From positions 186,001 through 250,000 of the forward strand of contig NIOB01000008.1 of assembly GCA_002189105.1 (NCBI GenBank): a DNA stretch of 64,000 nucleotides, in the 5' to 3' direction. The translations under genes were made by a program, and so were the position numbers. Shown here piece after piece: positions 51,282 through 59,291 of the stretch; position 1 is the stretch's first letter; every line of letters starts with the position of its first letter. A model generated the notes under the pieces. The model was not told the DNA's origin. It saw nothing but the letters and a program-made list of their open reading frames with translations, and made no database searches. This stretch comes from Saccharibacillus soli. GTDB taxonomy: Bacteria; Bacillota; Bacilli; Paenibacillales; Paenibacillaceae.

Positions 51282-51315
51282 CAATTGTAACACCTTTTGG
51301 TGTTACTTTCTATAC
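51282..51315 (-). promoter_or_regulatory. Promoter with embedded 20-bp palindromic operator for the AHSA1-ArsR operon
   Basis: GTAACACC-TTTT-GGTGTTAC (51287-51306) is a perfect palindrome. On the minus strand it fills the spacer between a weak -35 (TAGAAA) and -10 TACAAT with 17-base spacing. A repressor bound there would exclude RNA polymerase. The ArsR protein of the operon is the obvious candidate. Confidence 0.65.
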
Positions 51316-51406
51316 TCGTTGAAAAAAGTAGGACTGCCCCGTTACAATAAAAAGAGCAAACAGACTGAAAACGACGTAAAAAGACGCCAAAAGGAGTGGA
51401 AGTGAG

Positions 51407-52456
51407 ATGGAATGGCAAAAACGGCAGATTTGGAGTTCTTTGACGCCGGAAGATAAATTTCAGCGAATGATAGAGCTGTCCACTCTCCTGCCGGGTGGTT
51501 TCCAGTTCGTGCGCATGGAGACCTTTGAACGTTTTGGACAATCGATGGAAACCGGTCTCTTCACCTATCAGGATGCCCAATTTTTGTTTGTCCCCGGCGA
51601 CGATGTGATGCTGGGTTGGGATGGACCAGTTTCTGCATCCGCAAAGGGAATCTCAGCGTCCCAATCTCCAGATGGAAGTGTGCTGCTGGAGCGCGTGCGT
51701 GAACAGTTTGGCGTATCCGACGAAGAAGCCCTCGAGATGGTGGCACGCCAGATGTCGCCGGTTCGCCAAGCTTCGGTTGGGGCGATGCTGGTGGAACGCA
51801 CTTTCTCTTCGGCGGGTTGGTTCGATTATGCAATCAGCGAGCTGGACCCTGAAGAAGACGAGGAACTGCTGGAAGAAATCGAACGGTTTCGCTCCATGTC
51901 CGAACAGAGTCTGGAGATGTACCAATATGCACGGATGGAGCGTCAAAATGGAGAGATTCATTTGCAGCTGTTCGATGGCAGTGAGACATTCGAGGAGTGG
52001 AAGGATGAGCTGATCGGTAGCGGCTTCGATCTGCCCACCGAAGAGGAATGGGAATATTTCTATGGAGCGGGAGCGCGTACGTTGTTTCCGTGGGGAGAAG
52101 AAATCGAGCCTTCTTTTCAATTGAAATATTTTGCAGGCAAGATGTCAGCCTCTTGGTCAGAGACGGATTTTCCAGGGTATGATCTTGAGCAGCCCAATGC
52201 TTTTGGGCTGTGCTTCCCGGGTGATCCCTATCTCAAGGAAATGGTGCTGACCCCGGACGGAATCCGGGGCAAGGGCGGTGATGGCGGAACCTATCTGCAC
52301 GGCGGATTGGGCCGGGAGCTGGGCTATCTGCCGGTCGCCACCGCATTTCGTGATCCCCATGAGCATGAGCTGGATTGGCCGGAGCTGCTGGACTGCCTCG
52401 TCTATCGCCGGATTGTACGTCTTTCGCATGATTCCAATGACATCAAATCATCCTAA
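51407..52456 (+). CDS. FGE-sulfatase-fold protein without the catalytic cysteine motif
   Basis: The 349-residue protein starts at ATG 51407, behind AAAGGAGTGG. The C-terminal part has the formylglycine-generating-enzyme fold motifs LPTEEEWEYFYGAGARTLFPWG, seen as LPTEEEWEYF and TLFPWGEE, then NAFGL and GGDGGTYLHGG. The N-terminal 200 residues include FTYQDAQFLFVPGDDVMLGWD. The family's paired catalytic cysteines near a final GFRC motif are missing: the end reads DCLVYRRIVRL. It is therefore unlikely to make formylglycine and probably has a binding or other role. Its function is unknown. Confidence 0.7.
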   Translation: MEWQKRQIWSSLTPEDKFQRMIELSTLLPGGFQFVRMETFERFGQSMETGLFTYQDAQFLFVPGDDVMLGWDGPVSASAKGISASQSPDGSVLLERVREQFGVSDEEALEMVARQMSPVRQASVGAMLVERTFSSAGWFDYAISELDPEEDEELLEEIERFRSMSEQSLEMYQYARMERQNGEIHLQLFDGSETFEEWKDELIGSGFDLPTEEEWEYFYGAGARTLFPWGEEIEPSFQLKYFAGKMSASWSETDFPGYDLEQPNAFGLCFPGDPYLKEMVLTPDGIRGKGGDGGTYLHGGLGRELGYLPVATAFRDPHEHELDWPELLDCLVYRRIVRLSHDSNDIKSS

Positions 52457-52489
52457 TATTCGCTCAATTCTCCGCCCAATCCATACGAA

Positions 52490-52523
52490 AAGCCCTTCCC
52501 CGTTATCCAGGAAAGGGCTTCTT
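52490..52523. terminator. Terminator between the FGE-like and small-protein genes
   Basis: AAGCCCTTCC (52490-52499) pairs with GGAAAGGGCTT (52510-52520) with one bulge, and a short T tract follows. Confidence 0.55.
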
Positions 52524-52568
52524 GACCTATTCATCAAAGTTCTTGAATTCTCATTCTTTCGTCCTAGC

Positions 52569-52805
52569 TTATCGGAGAGCTGTCGCTGCTTCCCTCTTCT
52601 GCACTTCGGGACGTTCTTCCTCGGGTCGTTCTTCTCCGCGTGCGGTATTCAACTCTTGTTCATTCTGGTGAAGTTCCTTGAGCATATTCCGGTAAATGTG
52701 CGCTTCCTGGCGGTTTAATCCGTCGCGGTTTTCTTTCAAGATCCAGTTCTCCATCGTCTTCTTCAGAATCTCGCTCTTCCGTTCCAGCACTTCCGTATAA
52801 CTCAA
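52569..52805 (-). CDS. Small charged helical protein of unknown function
   Basis: The 78-residue product starts at TTG 52805, nine bases after AAAGGA. It is almost entirely helical and charged (MENWILKENRDGLNRQEAHI; EERPEEERPEVQKREAA). No family is recognised. A promoter fits upstream on the minus strand: TTGGGG (52916-52921), 17 bases, TATAAT (52893-52898). This supports it as a real gene despite its size. Confidence 0.55.
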   Translation of the reverse strand: MSYTEVLERKSEILKKTMENWILKENRDGLNRQEAHIYRNMLKELHQNEQELNTARGEERPEEERPEVQKREAATALR

Positions 52806-53171
52806 TGTTCTTCATCCTTTCGACCTACTTGATTTCCGACGCTGGATGAGGCTGCATCAAGGAGCAACGTCACATCCGGCGTAACGTTTATCATTATACG
52901 GGAAAGGGCGCTTGACCCCAATTCGGGTCTGTCCGCCTCATACGGAGCGAGCTGTCTTCAGCCAGGCAGACTGGGCTTCAGCAGACCCATTCGTAAGAAT
53001 ACGAACCCATACTCGCTTTTCCTCCATTCTCCGTCCCATGTCCTTCCTTCCCTTCACGATGCCCTATGTCATAATTCCATGGTTTTTTCAGTGAGTAATG
53101 GTCTTGACAAGTTTATAAGCAGAGTCCTACGATATTAAGGAAAGATTCTAAATTCTAGGAGGTAAACGGAT
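52806..53171. promoter_or_regulatory. Divergent promoter gap
   Basis: Minus-strand promoter TTGGGG/TATAAT (52893-52921) serves the small protein. Plus-strand promoter TTGACA (53104-53109), 18 bases, TACGAT (53128-53133) serves the SDR gene. The 180 bases between them hold nothing I can support. Confidence 0.5.
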
Positions 53172-53945
53172 ATGTCGAAGGTAGCAATCGTTACAGGTTC
53201 AGCAGGTGGTTTGGGTAAAGGAATCGCGCAGCGTCTGGCCAAGGACGGCTTCAAAGTGGTGCTGCACGATATTAACGAGGAACTGCTGGCATCTGCGAAA
53301 AGCGAATTTGAAGCATCCGGTTACGACGTGCTGACGGTCAAAGGGGACGTATCCAAACGCGAAGACCAATTTAACCTGGTTCAACAAGCGGTTGAGCAGT
53401 TTGGACGTCTTGATGTGTTCGTCAACAATGCGGGCATCGACGCGGTAACGCCGTTCCTGGAAATCGACGAACAGCAGCTGAACAAGCTGTTCTCGATTAA
53501 CGTCAACGGCGTCGTGTTCGGTACGCAGGCCGCAGCCGAGCAGTTCATCAAGCAGGGTGGCAAAGGCAAAGTCATCAACGCGTGCAGCATCGCCGGGCAT
53601 GAAGCCTACGAGATGCTTAGTACGTATTCGGCAACCAAACATGCGGTCAAAGCATTCACCCACGCCGCAGCCAAAGAATTGGCCAAACATCAGATCACGG
53701 TCAACGCGTACTGCCCAGGCGTAGCCAAGACCAAGATGTGGGATCGAATTGATGAAGAGATGGTCAAATATGATGGAAACATGCAGCCCGGCGATGCGTT
53801 CAAAAAGTTCTCCGGTGCCATTGCACTGGGACGTTATCAGACGCCGGAAGATGTGGCCAACCTCGTTTCCTTCCTGGCCTCGGATGACGCTGATTACATC
53901 ACGGGACAAGCCATTCTGACGGACGGCGGTCTCGTTTATCGTTGA
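53172..53945 (+). CDS. Acetoin/diacetyl reductase (2,3-butanediol dehydrogenase), SDR type
   Basis: This 257-residue classical SDR starts at ATG 53172, behind TAGGAGG. It has [12 protein letters not shown], an acidic HDINEE after beta-2 that favours NAD(H), [14 protein letters not shown], the active site [11 protein letters not shown] and the C-terminal [16 protein letters not shown], then [11 protein letters not shown]. This pattern matches meso-2,3-butanediol dehydrogenase/(S)-acetoin-forming diacetyl reductase (BudC-like). It reduces vicinal diketones or acetoin, helping redox balance in fermentation. It has its own promoter and terminator. Confidence 0.82.
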   Translation: MSKVAIVTGSAGGLGKGIAQRLAKDGFKVVLHDINEELLASAKSEFEASGYDVLTVKGDVSKREDQFNLVQQAVEQFGRLDVFVNNAGIDAVTPFLEIDEQQLNKLFSINVNGVVFGTQAAAEQFIKQGGKGKVINACSIAGHEAYEMLSTYSATKHAVKAFTHAAAKELAKHQITVNAYCPGVAKTKMWDRIDEEMVKYDGNMQPGDAFKKFSGAIALGRYQTPEDVANLVSFLASDDADYITGQAILTDGGLVYR

Positions 53946-53966
53946 TTGCTGACAGGCACAGCCTGC

Positions 53967-54003
53967 ACGGACATTCGCCTTTTGCGCGAGTGTCCGTTTT
54001 TTT
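53967..54003 (+). terminator. Terminator of the acetoin-reductase-like gene
   Basis: ACGGACATTCGC (53967-53978) pairs with GCGAGTGTCCGT (53986-53997), with one wobble, then T7. Confidence 0.85.
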
Positions 54004-54125
54004 ATTGACCACCGGTTTACTTTTTATAACAATTAAATTCATAAAAACAGTAGTAATCCCGACTAAATCGGTGTACAATATCGGAAAATCTCTAACTGAA
54101 AGCTTACATAAGGATGGTCCTGCCT

Positions 54126-55196
54126 ATGATCTCATTGTCTCGCATTAACGTGACGTTCCACATTGGCTCACGCACCGTAGACGCTGCCCGGGACATCGAC
54201 CTGGAGGTAGACGAAGGCGACGTATTCGGCATCGTGGGCTACAGCGGTGCCGGCAAGAGCACTCTCGTACGCGTCATGAACCTGCTTCAACGTCCGACAT
54301 CGGGCGAAGTCATCGTGAACGGCCAGAATCTCATGGCGCTCCGCCCCAGAGAGCTGCGGGCCGCTCGCAAGAAAATCGGGATGATCTTCCAGCACTTTAA
54401 CCTCATGACATCCCGCACGGTCTACGATAACGTTCTCTACCCGCTCAAGAGCGCCCGAATCCCCAAGAAGGATAAGGATCGCAAAGTCCGTGAGCTGCTG
54501 GAGCTTGTTGGCTTGTCCGACAAACTGGGGGCTTATCCGTCACAGTTATCCGGCGGACAGAAGCAGCGCGTTGCAATCGCCCGTGCGCTGGCCAATGATC
54601 CGCACATCCTGCTCTGTGACGAAGCCACCAGTGCCCTTGATCCCAAAACCACGCTGTCAATCCTCGATCTGCTGCGCGACCTCAATCGCAAGCTCGGGCT
54701 GACGATCGTGATTATCACCCATGAGATGCAGGTGGTGAAGGAGATTTGCAGCAAAGTTGCGGTTATGGAGGAAGGCCGAATCGTCGAACAGGGTGACATC
54801 GTGTCCATCTTCAGCGATCCCCAGCAGCCGCTGACCCGCGACTTTATCCATACGGCTACCCACTTTGGGCAGACGGTGGAGAAAATTATGTCGCATCCAT
54901 CGCTCGCCCGCATTGGCGAACAGGATCTGCTGTGCAAGATCTCTTTCGTCGGGGAACGCACCGGGGAAGCGGTCATATCCGATTTGGCCTCCCGATTCGG
55001 CATCTCCGCCAACATTCTGTTTGGCAACGTGGAGATTCTTAGACAGACCCCCGTGGGCAGCCTGATCGTCGTCCTCTCGGGCGGCCGGGTCGAACTGGAG
55101 AAGGCGCTGGCCTATCTTCACTCCCTGGACGTTGACGTGGAACGCATGCCGGCTCCCTCGACATTTGCCCAATCAGGAGGTGAACGGATCGGATGA
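54126..55196 (+). CDS. metN: Methionine ABC transporter ATP-binding protein
   Basis: The 356-residue protein is taken from ATG 54126 (MISLSRIN), because AAGG abuts the earlier ATG at 54114. It has Walker A GYSGAGKST, the signature LSGGQKQRVAIARAL, Walker B ILLCDEATSALD and the switch His in IITHEMQ. The last 90 residues form the NIL domain (IGEQDLLCKISFVG; VGSLIVVLSGG), which senses methionine in MetN transporters. Its stop overlaps the permease start. No S-box SAM riboswitch is visible upstream, unlike in many Bacillales. Confidence 0.93.
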   Translation: MISLSRINVTFHIGSRTVDAARDIDLEVDEGDVFGIVGYSGAGKSTLVRVMNLLQRPTSGEVIVNGQNLMALRPRELRAARKKIGMIFQHFNLMTSRTVYDNVLYPLKSARIPKKDKDRKVRELLELVGLSDKLGAYPSQLSGGQKQRVAIARALANDPHILLCDEATSALDPKTTLSILDLLRDLNRKLGLTIVIITHEMQVVKEICSKVAVMEEGRIVEQGDIVSIFSDPQQPLTRDFIHTATHFGQTVEKIMSHPSLARIGEQDLLCKISFVGERTGEAVISDLASRFGISANILFGNVEILRQTPVGSLIVVLSGGRVELEKALAYLHSLDVDVERMPAPSTFAQSGGERIG

Positions 55197-55873
55197 AGGA
55201 TTGGCTGAATCAGTATTTGCCCAACGTCATGGACAATCTGGATGACATCTGGGAGAGCACCTATGAGACGATCTACATGGTCTTTATGACTTCCGTTTTC
55301 TCCGCTATTTTTGGCGTTGCCCTTGGTGTCATTCTGGTCGCTACCGACAAAGGCGGCGTGCTGGCGAACAAATGGGTCTATGGCATTTTGGAAAAGATCG
55401 TGAATTTCTTCCGCTCCGTGCCGTTCATTATCCTGATCGCCCTCGTCGTGCCCGTCACCCGGCTGATTACGGGAACGTCGATCGGCATGAACGCGGCCAT
55501 CGTACCGCTTGTGATCGGAATCGTCCCTTTTTACGCCAGACAGATTCAGAACGCCCTGCTTGAAGTGGACCCCGGCGTCATCGAAGCGACGCAGGCCATG
55601 GGCTCCAGCCCGATAGAGATCATCTTCCGCGTCTATCTCAAGGAAGGACTGACGGGCATCATTCGCGCTTCCTCCGTGACGGTCATCAATCTGATTGGCC
55701 TTACGACCATGGCAGGCGCCATCGGTTCCGGAGGACTCGGCAGCCTGGCAATCAACAAAGGCTATAACCGCTTCCAGCTCGACATCACCTTCGTAGCCAC
55801 TGCCCTGATTCTGCTGTTGGTGTTTGTCTGCCAGTTTGTCGGCGATTACTTTACGCGCAAATCTGCGCACTAG
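55193..55873 (+). CDS. metI: Methionine ABC transporter permease
   Basis: The 226-residue membrane protein overlaps metN by ATGA. It has about five helices and the MetI-type permease loop EVDPGVIEATQAMGSSPIEIIF, seen as GVIEATQAMGSSPIEII, with FRSVPFIILIALVVP earlier. It forms the channel for methionine import with MetN and the MetQ lipoprotein. Its stop codon TAG lies inside the first bases of a 110-bp palindromic element, so the repeat directly abuts the coding sequence. metQ lies 1.7 kb downstream, past luxS and an SDR gene. Confidence 0.92.
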   Translation: MKDWLNQYLPNVMDNLDDIWESTYETIYMVFMTSVFSAIFGVALGVILVATDKGGVLANKWVYGILEKIVNFFRSVPFIILIALVVPVTRLITGTSIGMNAAIVPLVIGIVPFYARQIQNALLEVDPGVIEATQAMGSSPIEIIFRVYLKEGLTGIIRASSVTVINLIGLTTMAGAIGSGGLGSLAINKGYNRFQLDITFVATALILLLVFVCQFVGDYFTRKSAH

Positions 55874-55979
55874 TACCCTTTCAACTCTTAATCACAGGTT
55901 TACGTTTTCCTGAAATGCATACGCTTCTAGTGAGATTCAGGGGAACGTATGCCTACCTTTAGTGTTGACAAGGTACTAG
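55870..55979. repeat. 110-bp imperfect palindrome between metI and luxS (MITE- or REP-like)
   Basis: The ends are CTAGTACC (55870-55877) and GGTACTAG (55972-55979). Between them complementarity continues with few mismatches: TCAAC/GTTGA, then AGGTTTACGTTTTCCTGAA against TTCAGGGGAACGTATGCCT with G-T wobbles. The central loop is about 18 bases. The transcript would form a hairpin of about 45 pairs. It could be a non-autonomous mobile element or a structured intercistronic RNA. No transposase is present. Confidence 0.65.
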
Positions 55980-56064
55980 ATCGTGCACGGCCAGATCCAG
56001 CAGGTGTGCAGGACTCGAAACGTATCGATAACGCTGGAATCCCCTCGTCATTCTGCGGTATGCT

Positions 56065-56112
56065 TGGGAGGGTCGGCCGAACCGACGTTCAGGGCGCCTC
56101 CCAGACCTTTTT
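56065..56112 (+). terminator. Terminator-like structure in the luxS leader (possible attenuator)
   Basis: TGGGAGG (56065-56071) pairs with CCTCCCA (56097-56103), enclosing a second GTCGG/CCGAC hairpin, and CCTTTTT follows. It lies only 38 bases before the luxS ATG with no promoter after it. It either ends the metNI message or must be regulated for luxS to be transcribed. Confidence 0.5.
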
Positions 56113-56150
56113 CACCCATCCATTTCATTAGAAAAGAGGAATGAATCATC

Positions 56151-56612
56151 ATGGCAAAAGTCGAAAGCTTCCAACTGGATCACACGATCGTCAAGGCTCC
56201 TTACGTCCGCCCGGCAGGGGTCGAGCACGACGAAAAAGGCAGCACGGTACAAAAATACGACCTGCGATTCCTTCAACCCAACGAAGATGCGCTGCCAACT
56301 GCCGCTGTACATACGCTGGAGCATCTGCTGGCTACTTATCTGCGCGATGAACTGACGGGCATTATCGACATCTCGCCAATGGGCTGCCGCACGGGATTCT
56401 ACATGATTCTCTGGAATGAACATTCGCCGGAAGAAGTGGCAACCGCACTGGAAAAAACGCTGCGTCTGGTGCTGGAAACGACGGAAGTTCCAGCGGTATC
56501 GGCGCTGGAATGTGGCAACTACCGCGACCATTCCCTGTTCTCCGCTCAGGAGTATGCCCGTCAGGTGCTGGAAGCCGGCATCAGCCGTGATCCATTCAAC
56601 CGGGTGTTCTAA
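56151..56612 (+). CDS. luxS: S-ribosylhomocysteine lyase (AI-2 synthase)
   Basis: The 153-residue protein starts at ATG 56151, behind AGAGGAATG. The metal site is HTLEH (His54, His58) with Cys121 in LECGNYRDHS, and the catalytic Cys79 lies in SPMGCRTGFY; Glu57 is the general base. All active-site residues are intact and the length is typical. It splits S-ribosylhomocysteine to homocysteine and DPD, the AI-2 precursor. The nucleosidase that makes its substrate is encoded 1.8 kb downstream. An SDR gene starts directly after the stop codon. Confidence 0.96.
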   Translation: MAKVESFQLDHTIVKAPYVRPAGVEHDEKGSTVQKYDLRFLQPNEDALPTAAVHTLEHLLATYLRDELTGIIDISPMGCRTGFYMILWNEHSPEEVATALEKTLRLVLETTEVPAVSALECGNYRDHSLFSAQEYARQVLEAGISRDPFNRVF

Positions 56613-57383
56613 ATGATTGCGATCGACCTTACCGGACAAACCGTCGTCGTCACCGGCGGCGGTTCGGGCATCGGCGCAGGCATTGTCGAATTATTTCTGG
56701 AGAGTGGTGCCAGGGTCATCTCTGCCGATCTGCGCTACAGCGACGACTATGCACCGGACGGGGAACGGTTCGCTGCGACCCGGCTTGATCTGTCGAGTTC
56801 GCAGGATGTCGAGCGTTGGTTCGATCTCATTCTGGAGCGCGAAGGCGTACCGGATGTACTGGTGAACTGCGCGGGCATCTCCACCATGGATTATGTCATC
56901 GACAGCCGTACGGAAGATTGGGAAAAAGTATTTGCCATCAACTCTACTGGCCTGTATGTCGCCTCCAAACGTGCGGCGCGGGCAATGACTGAGGCCCAAA
57001 AGCCAGGCAGCATCATCCAGATCGCTTCGCAGGCTGGCAAAAACGGCTACCGGGCCATGGGCGGGTACTGCGCGTCCAAGCACGCTGTACTGGGCTTGAC
57101 GAAAGTGATGGCGGTGGAATTGGCTGCGCTGGGGATTCGCGTGAACGCAGTCTGTCCGGGCATCGTCGAGACCGCCATGAAGCATCGTGAGCGCATCGAA
57201 GGCGGCCTTATTCGCGGGATGACCGCGGAAGAAATCTACGCCGAAGACTGCTCCCAGGTTCCGCTGGGACGCACGGCACAGCCGCGTGACGTCGCCAATG
57301 TTGTGCTGTTCCTCGCCAGCCCGCTGGCTTCGTATATGACCGGCCAGGCGATCAATGTGACCGGCGGCATGACCATGCACTAA
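56613..57383 (+). CDS. SDR oxidoreductase directly coupled to luxS
   Basis: The 256-residue SDR starts at the ATG immediately after the luxS stop (56613). No good ribosome site is visible, so translation is probably coupled. It has VTGGGSGIGAGIVELF, an acidic residue in ISADLRYSDD (NAD preference), VNCAGISTMDYVI (Cys replaces Asn in NNAG), the catalytic GGYCASKHAVLGLTK and ITGQAINVTGG-type ending MTGQAINVTGG. The closest remembered relatives are sorbitol/ribitol or butanediol-type dehydrogenases. Coupling to luxS suggests a sugar- or diketone-like substrate, but that is inference. Confidence 0.85.
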   Translation: MIAIDLTGQTVVVTGGGSGIGAGIVELFLESGARVISADLRYSDDYAPDGERFAATRLDLSSSQDVERWFDLILEREGVPDVLVNCAGISTMDYVIDSRTEDWEKVFAINSTGLYVASKRAARAMTEAQKPGSIIQIASQAGKNGYRAMGGYCASKHAVLGLTKVMAVELAALGIRVNAVCPGIVETAMKHRERIEGGLIRGMTAEEIYAEDCSQVPLGRTAQPRDVANVVLFLASPLASYMTGQAINVTGGMTMH

Positions 57384-57532
57384 CGGAGCGGATTTTGCAC
57401 ACACGTGCAGGAACGCTTCATCTCACGCGTATTATGCTTACACTCTATCCTCATACTCTTTCGCTTTGATGCGTTACCAATTGAACACTTTATTTTCATA
57501 CAGAAACATAGAACTTATAGGGGGAAAGAAAC

Positions 57533-58405
57533 ATGAAAAAACAGTGGTTCGCGGGCTTGGCTCTTAGTACGTTAGTGGTTCTGGGCGCATGCGGCAGCCC
57601 GACAGCAGACAAAGGCAGTTCGACAGCTGCGGCGGCGGATGGCACACAGAGCATCACCATCGGCTCCATGGGCTCCGATGCGCAGATCTGGGAGCATATC
57701 GCCGCTTCGCAGGCTGCCAAAGATGCCAAGCTGGACATCAAAGTCAAAGAAATCGACGGCGGCGTCGAGCTGAACAATGCCACCAAGGAAGGCGAAGTGG
57801 ACGTAAACGCGTTCCAATCCTGGGCTTACCTGGTCAGCTATAACAAAGACAGCGGCGCGAAGCTGGCGGCGGTTGCCACTACGTATCTGGAGCCGATGGG
57901 CATCTACTCCTCCAAGATCAAGGACATCAAGGCCGTGCCGGATGGTGCCCTGGTCGCACTGGCCGATAACCCGGCGAACACCGCCCGCGGACTGCTGCTG
58001 CTGCAAGCGGCTGGACTGATTACGCTCAAGGATGGCTTCGATGTCGGCACAGGCGGCACTGGTGACATTGCCAGCAATCCCAAGAACCTCAAGTTTGAGC
58101 TGATCGACGACACAACCGGCCCTCGCGTCATTCAAGACGTGGATCTGGTGCTGATCGGCAATACGATCGCACTGGAAGGCGGCTTGAATGTCCTCAAGGA
58201 TTCCCTGTTCCACGAGCAGGTATCCGTAGACACCAAAGCCAATATCAATGTCCTGGTTACGAGCGACGATAAAAAGGCCGATGCAGGCATCTTGAAGTTG
58301 GGTGAGCTGTATCATAACGAAGATACACAGCAGTATATCGAAAAAGAGTTTGGCGGCACCAAAGTGGATGTCAATAAGCCAATCTCTTATTTGGAAGAGA
58401 AATAA
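57533..58405 (+). CDS. metQ: Methionine-binding lipoprotein
   Basis: The 290-residue protein starts at ATG 57533, behind GGGGGAAAG. The signal peptide ends in the lipobox LGAC (Cys20). The mature part is a NlpA/MetQ protein, with IGSMGSDAQIWEHIAAS, VDVNAFQSWAYLVSYNK, EPMGIYSSKIK and ALADNPANTARGLLLLQAAGLI, seen as NPANTARGLLLLQ. It binds methionine outside the cell for MetNI. Separation from metNI by luxS and an SDR is unusual. A gap of about 150 bases upstream could hold a promoter, but I could not assign one. Confidence 0.92.
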   Translation: MKKQWFAGLALSTLVVLGACGSPTADKGSSTAAAADGTQSITIGSMGSDAQIWEHIAASQAAKDAKLDIKVKEIDGGVELNNATKEGEVDVNAFQSWAYLVSYNKDSGAKLAAVATTYLEPMGIYSSKIKDIKAVPDGALVALADNPANTARGLLLLQAAGLITLKDGFDVGTGGTGDIASNPKNLKFELIDDTTGPRVIQDVDLVLIGNTIALEGGLNVLKDSLFHEQVSVDTKANINVLVTSDDKKADAGILKLGELYHNEDTQQYIEKEFGGTKVDVNKPISYLEEK

Positions 58406-58419
58406 ACGGAGGTCTGAAG

Positions 58420-59163
58420 ATGAGAATCGCTGTAATCTGCGCGATGGAAGAAGAAATCGCCGCGCTGCGCGAACAAGCGGTAGTCAGCCAGCGTGAAGTC
58501 GTCGGCAAGACGGTGATTGAACACACCCTCTGGGAAGGTCAGGAGCTGCTGCTGGTCGAATGTGGCATCGGCAAAGCCAACGCTGCCGTTGGTGCCGCTC
58601 TGGTCGCAGATCGCCATCACCCCGACCTCATCATCAATTCCGGATCGGCTGGTGCCTTCGATCCCGCCCTGGCTGTCGGTGATGTCGTGATCCCGACAAC
58701 CTACATCTATGGGGATGTGGATGCGACGTGCTTCGGCTATGCGTGGGGACAGATGCCGCAGATGCCCGCGGTGTATGACATCGACGATTCCTGGCTGAAG
58801 CGGCTGCGGACGATCGCGCAGGAGCAGTCGGCTTCCCTGCCTTACCACCTGAGATTTGGACTGGCCTTGACGCTGGATTCGTTTATGAGCGATGGCGATC
58901 GGGTGCGCGAGATTCTGAAGCAGCAGCCGGAGACCCAAGTTTCGGATATGGAAGGTCTGGCGATTGTGGAGGTTGGGCAGCGCTATGGCATCCCGGTCGT
59001 AGCGGTCAAAGCCGTCTCCGACATCGCTGGACACGGCGCCGAATCGGCCGACAGCTTCGATGCCAATGTGGAGCTGGCGGGGCGTCATGCCGTGCATTTC
59101 ACGGAGTTTCTGATCCGCGCGGCACGTGCGGAACACTCGGGCAGTACGGCTGCGCAGCGCTGA
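58420..59163 (+). CDS. mtnN: 5'-methylthioadenosine/S-adenosylhomocysteine nucleosidase
   Basis: The 247-residue protein starts at ATG 58420, behind ACGGAGG, 14 bases after metQ. It has the N-terminal IAVICAMEEEIAAL, the phosphorylase-fold loop INSGSAGAFDPAL, VSDMEGLAIVEVGQRYGIP (substrate-binding Glu) and VKAVSDIAG with the catalytic Asp. It cleaves adenine from S-adenosylhomocysteine and methylthioadenosine, producing the substrate of LuxS. This places both steps of the pathway in one cluster with methionine uptake. Confidence 0.94.
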   Translation: MRIAVICAMEEEIAALREQAVVSQREVVGKTVIEHTLWEGQELLLVECGIGKANAAVGAALVADRHHPDLIINSGSAGAFDPALAVGDVVIPTTYIYGDVDATCFGYAWGQMPQMPAVYDIDDSWLKRLRTIAQEQSASLPYHLRFGLALTLDSFMSDGDRVREILKQQPETQVSDMEGLAIVEVGQRYGIPVVAVKAVSDIAGHGAESADSFDANVELAGRHAVHFTEFLIRAARAEHSGSTAAQR

Positions 59164-59227
59164 TGGAAGCTGCGGCTGTTCCCATTGATTGAGTGTGCCG
59201 TTCTTCCATAGAAAGCAGGAAAGCGGC

Positions 59228-59260
59228 AAAAAGCCTCGTGCAGGGCGCACGAGGCTTTTT
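59228..59260. terminator. Bidirectional terminator after mtnN
   Basis: AAAAAGCCTCGTG (59228-59240) pairs perfectly with CACGAGGCTTTTT (59248-59260), between convergent genes. Confidence 0.88.
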
Positions 59261-59291
59261 GGGCACTCTTTTTCACGCAGCAGCCTCAGGC

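Noticed and set aside
53946-54125. Possible SAM (S-box) riboswitch before metN
   Set aside because: The leader contains a terminator of the preceding gene and AT-rich sequence, but none of the conserved S-box segments.
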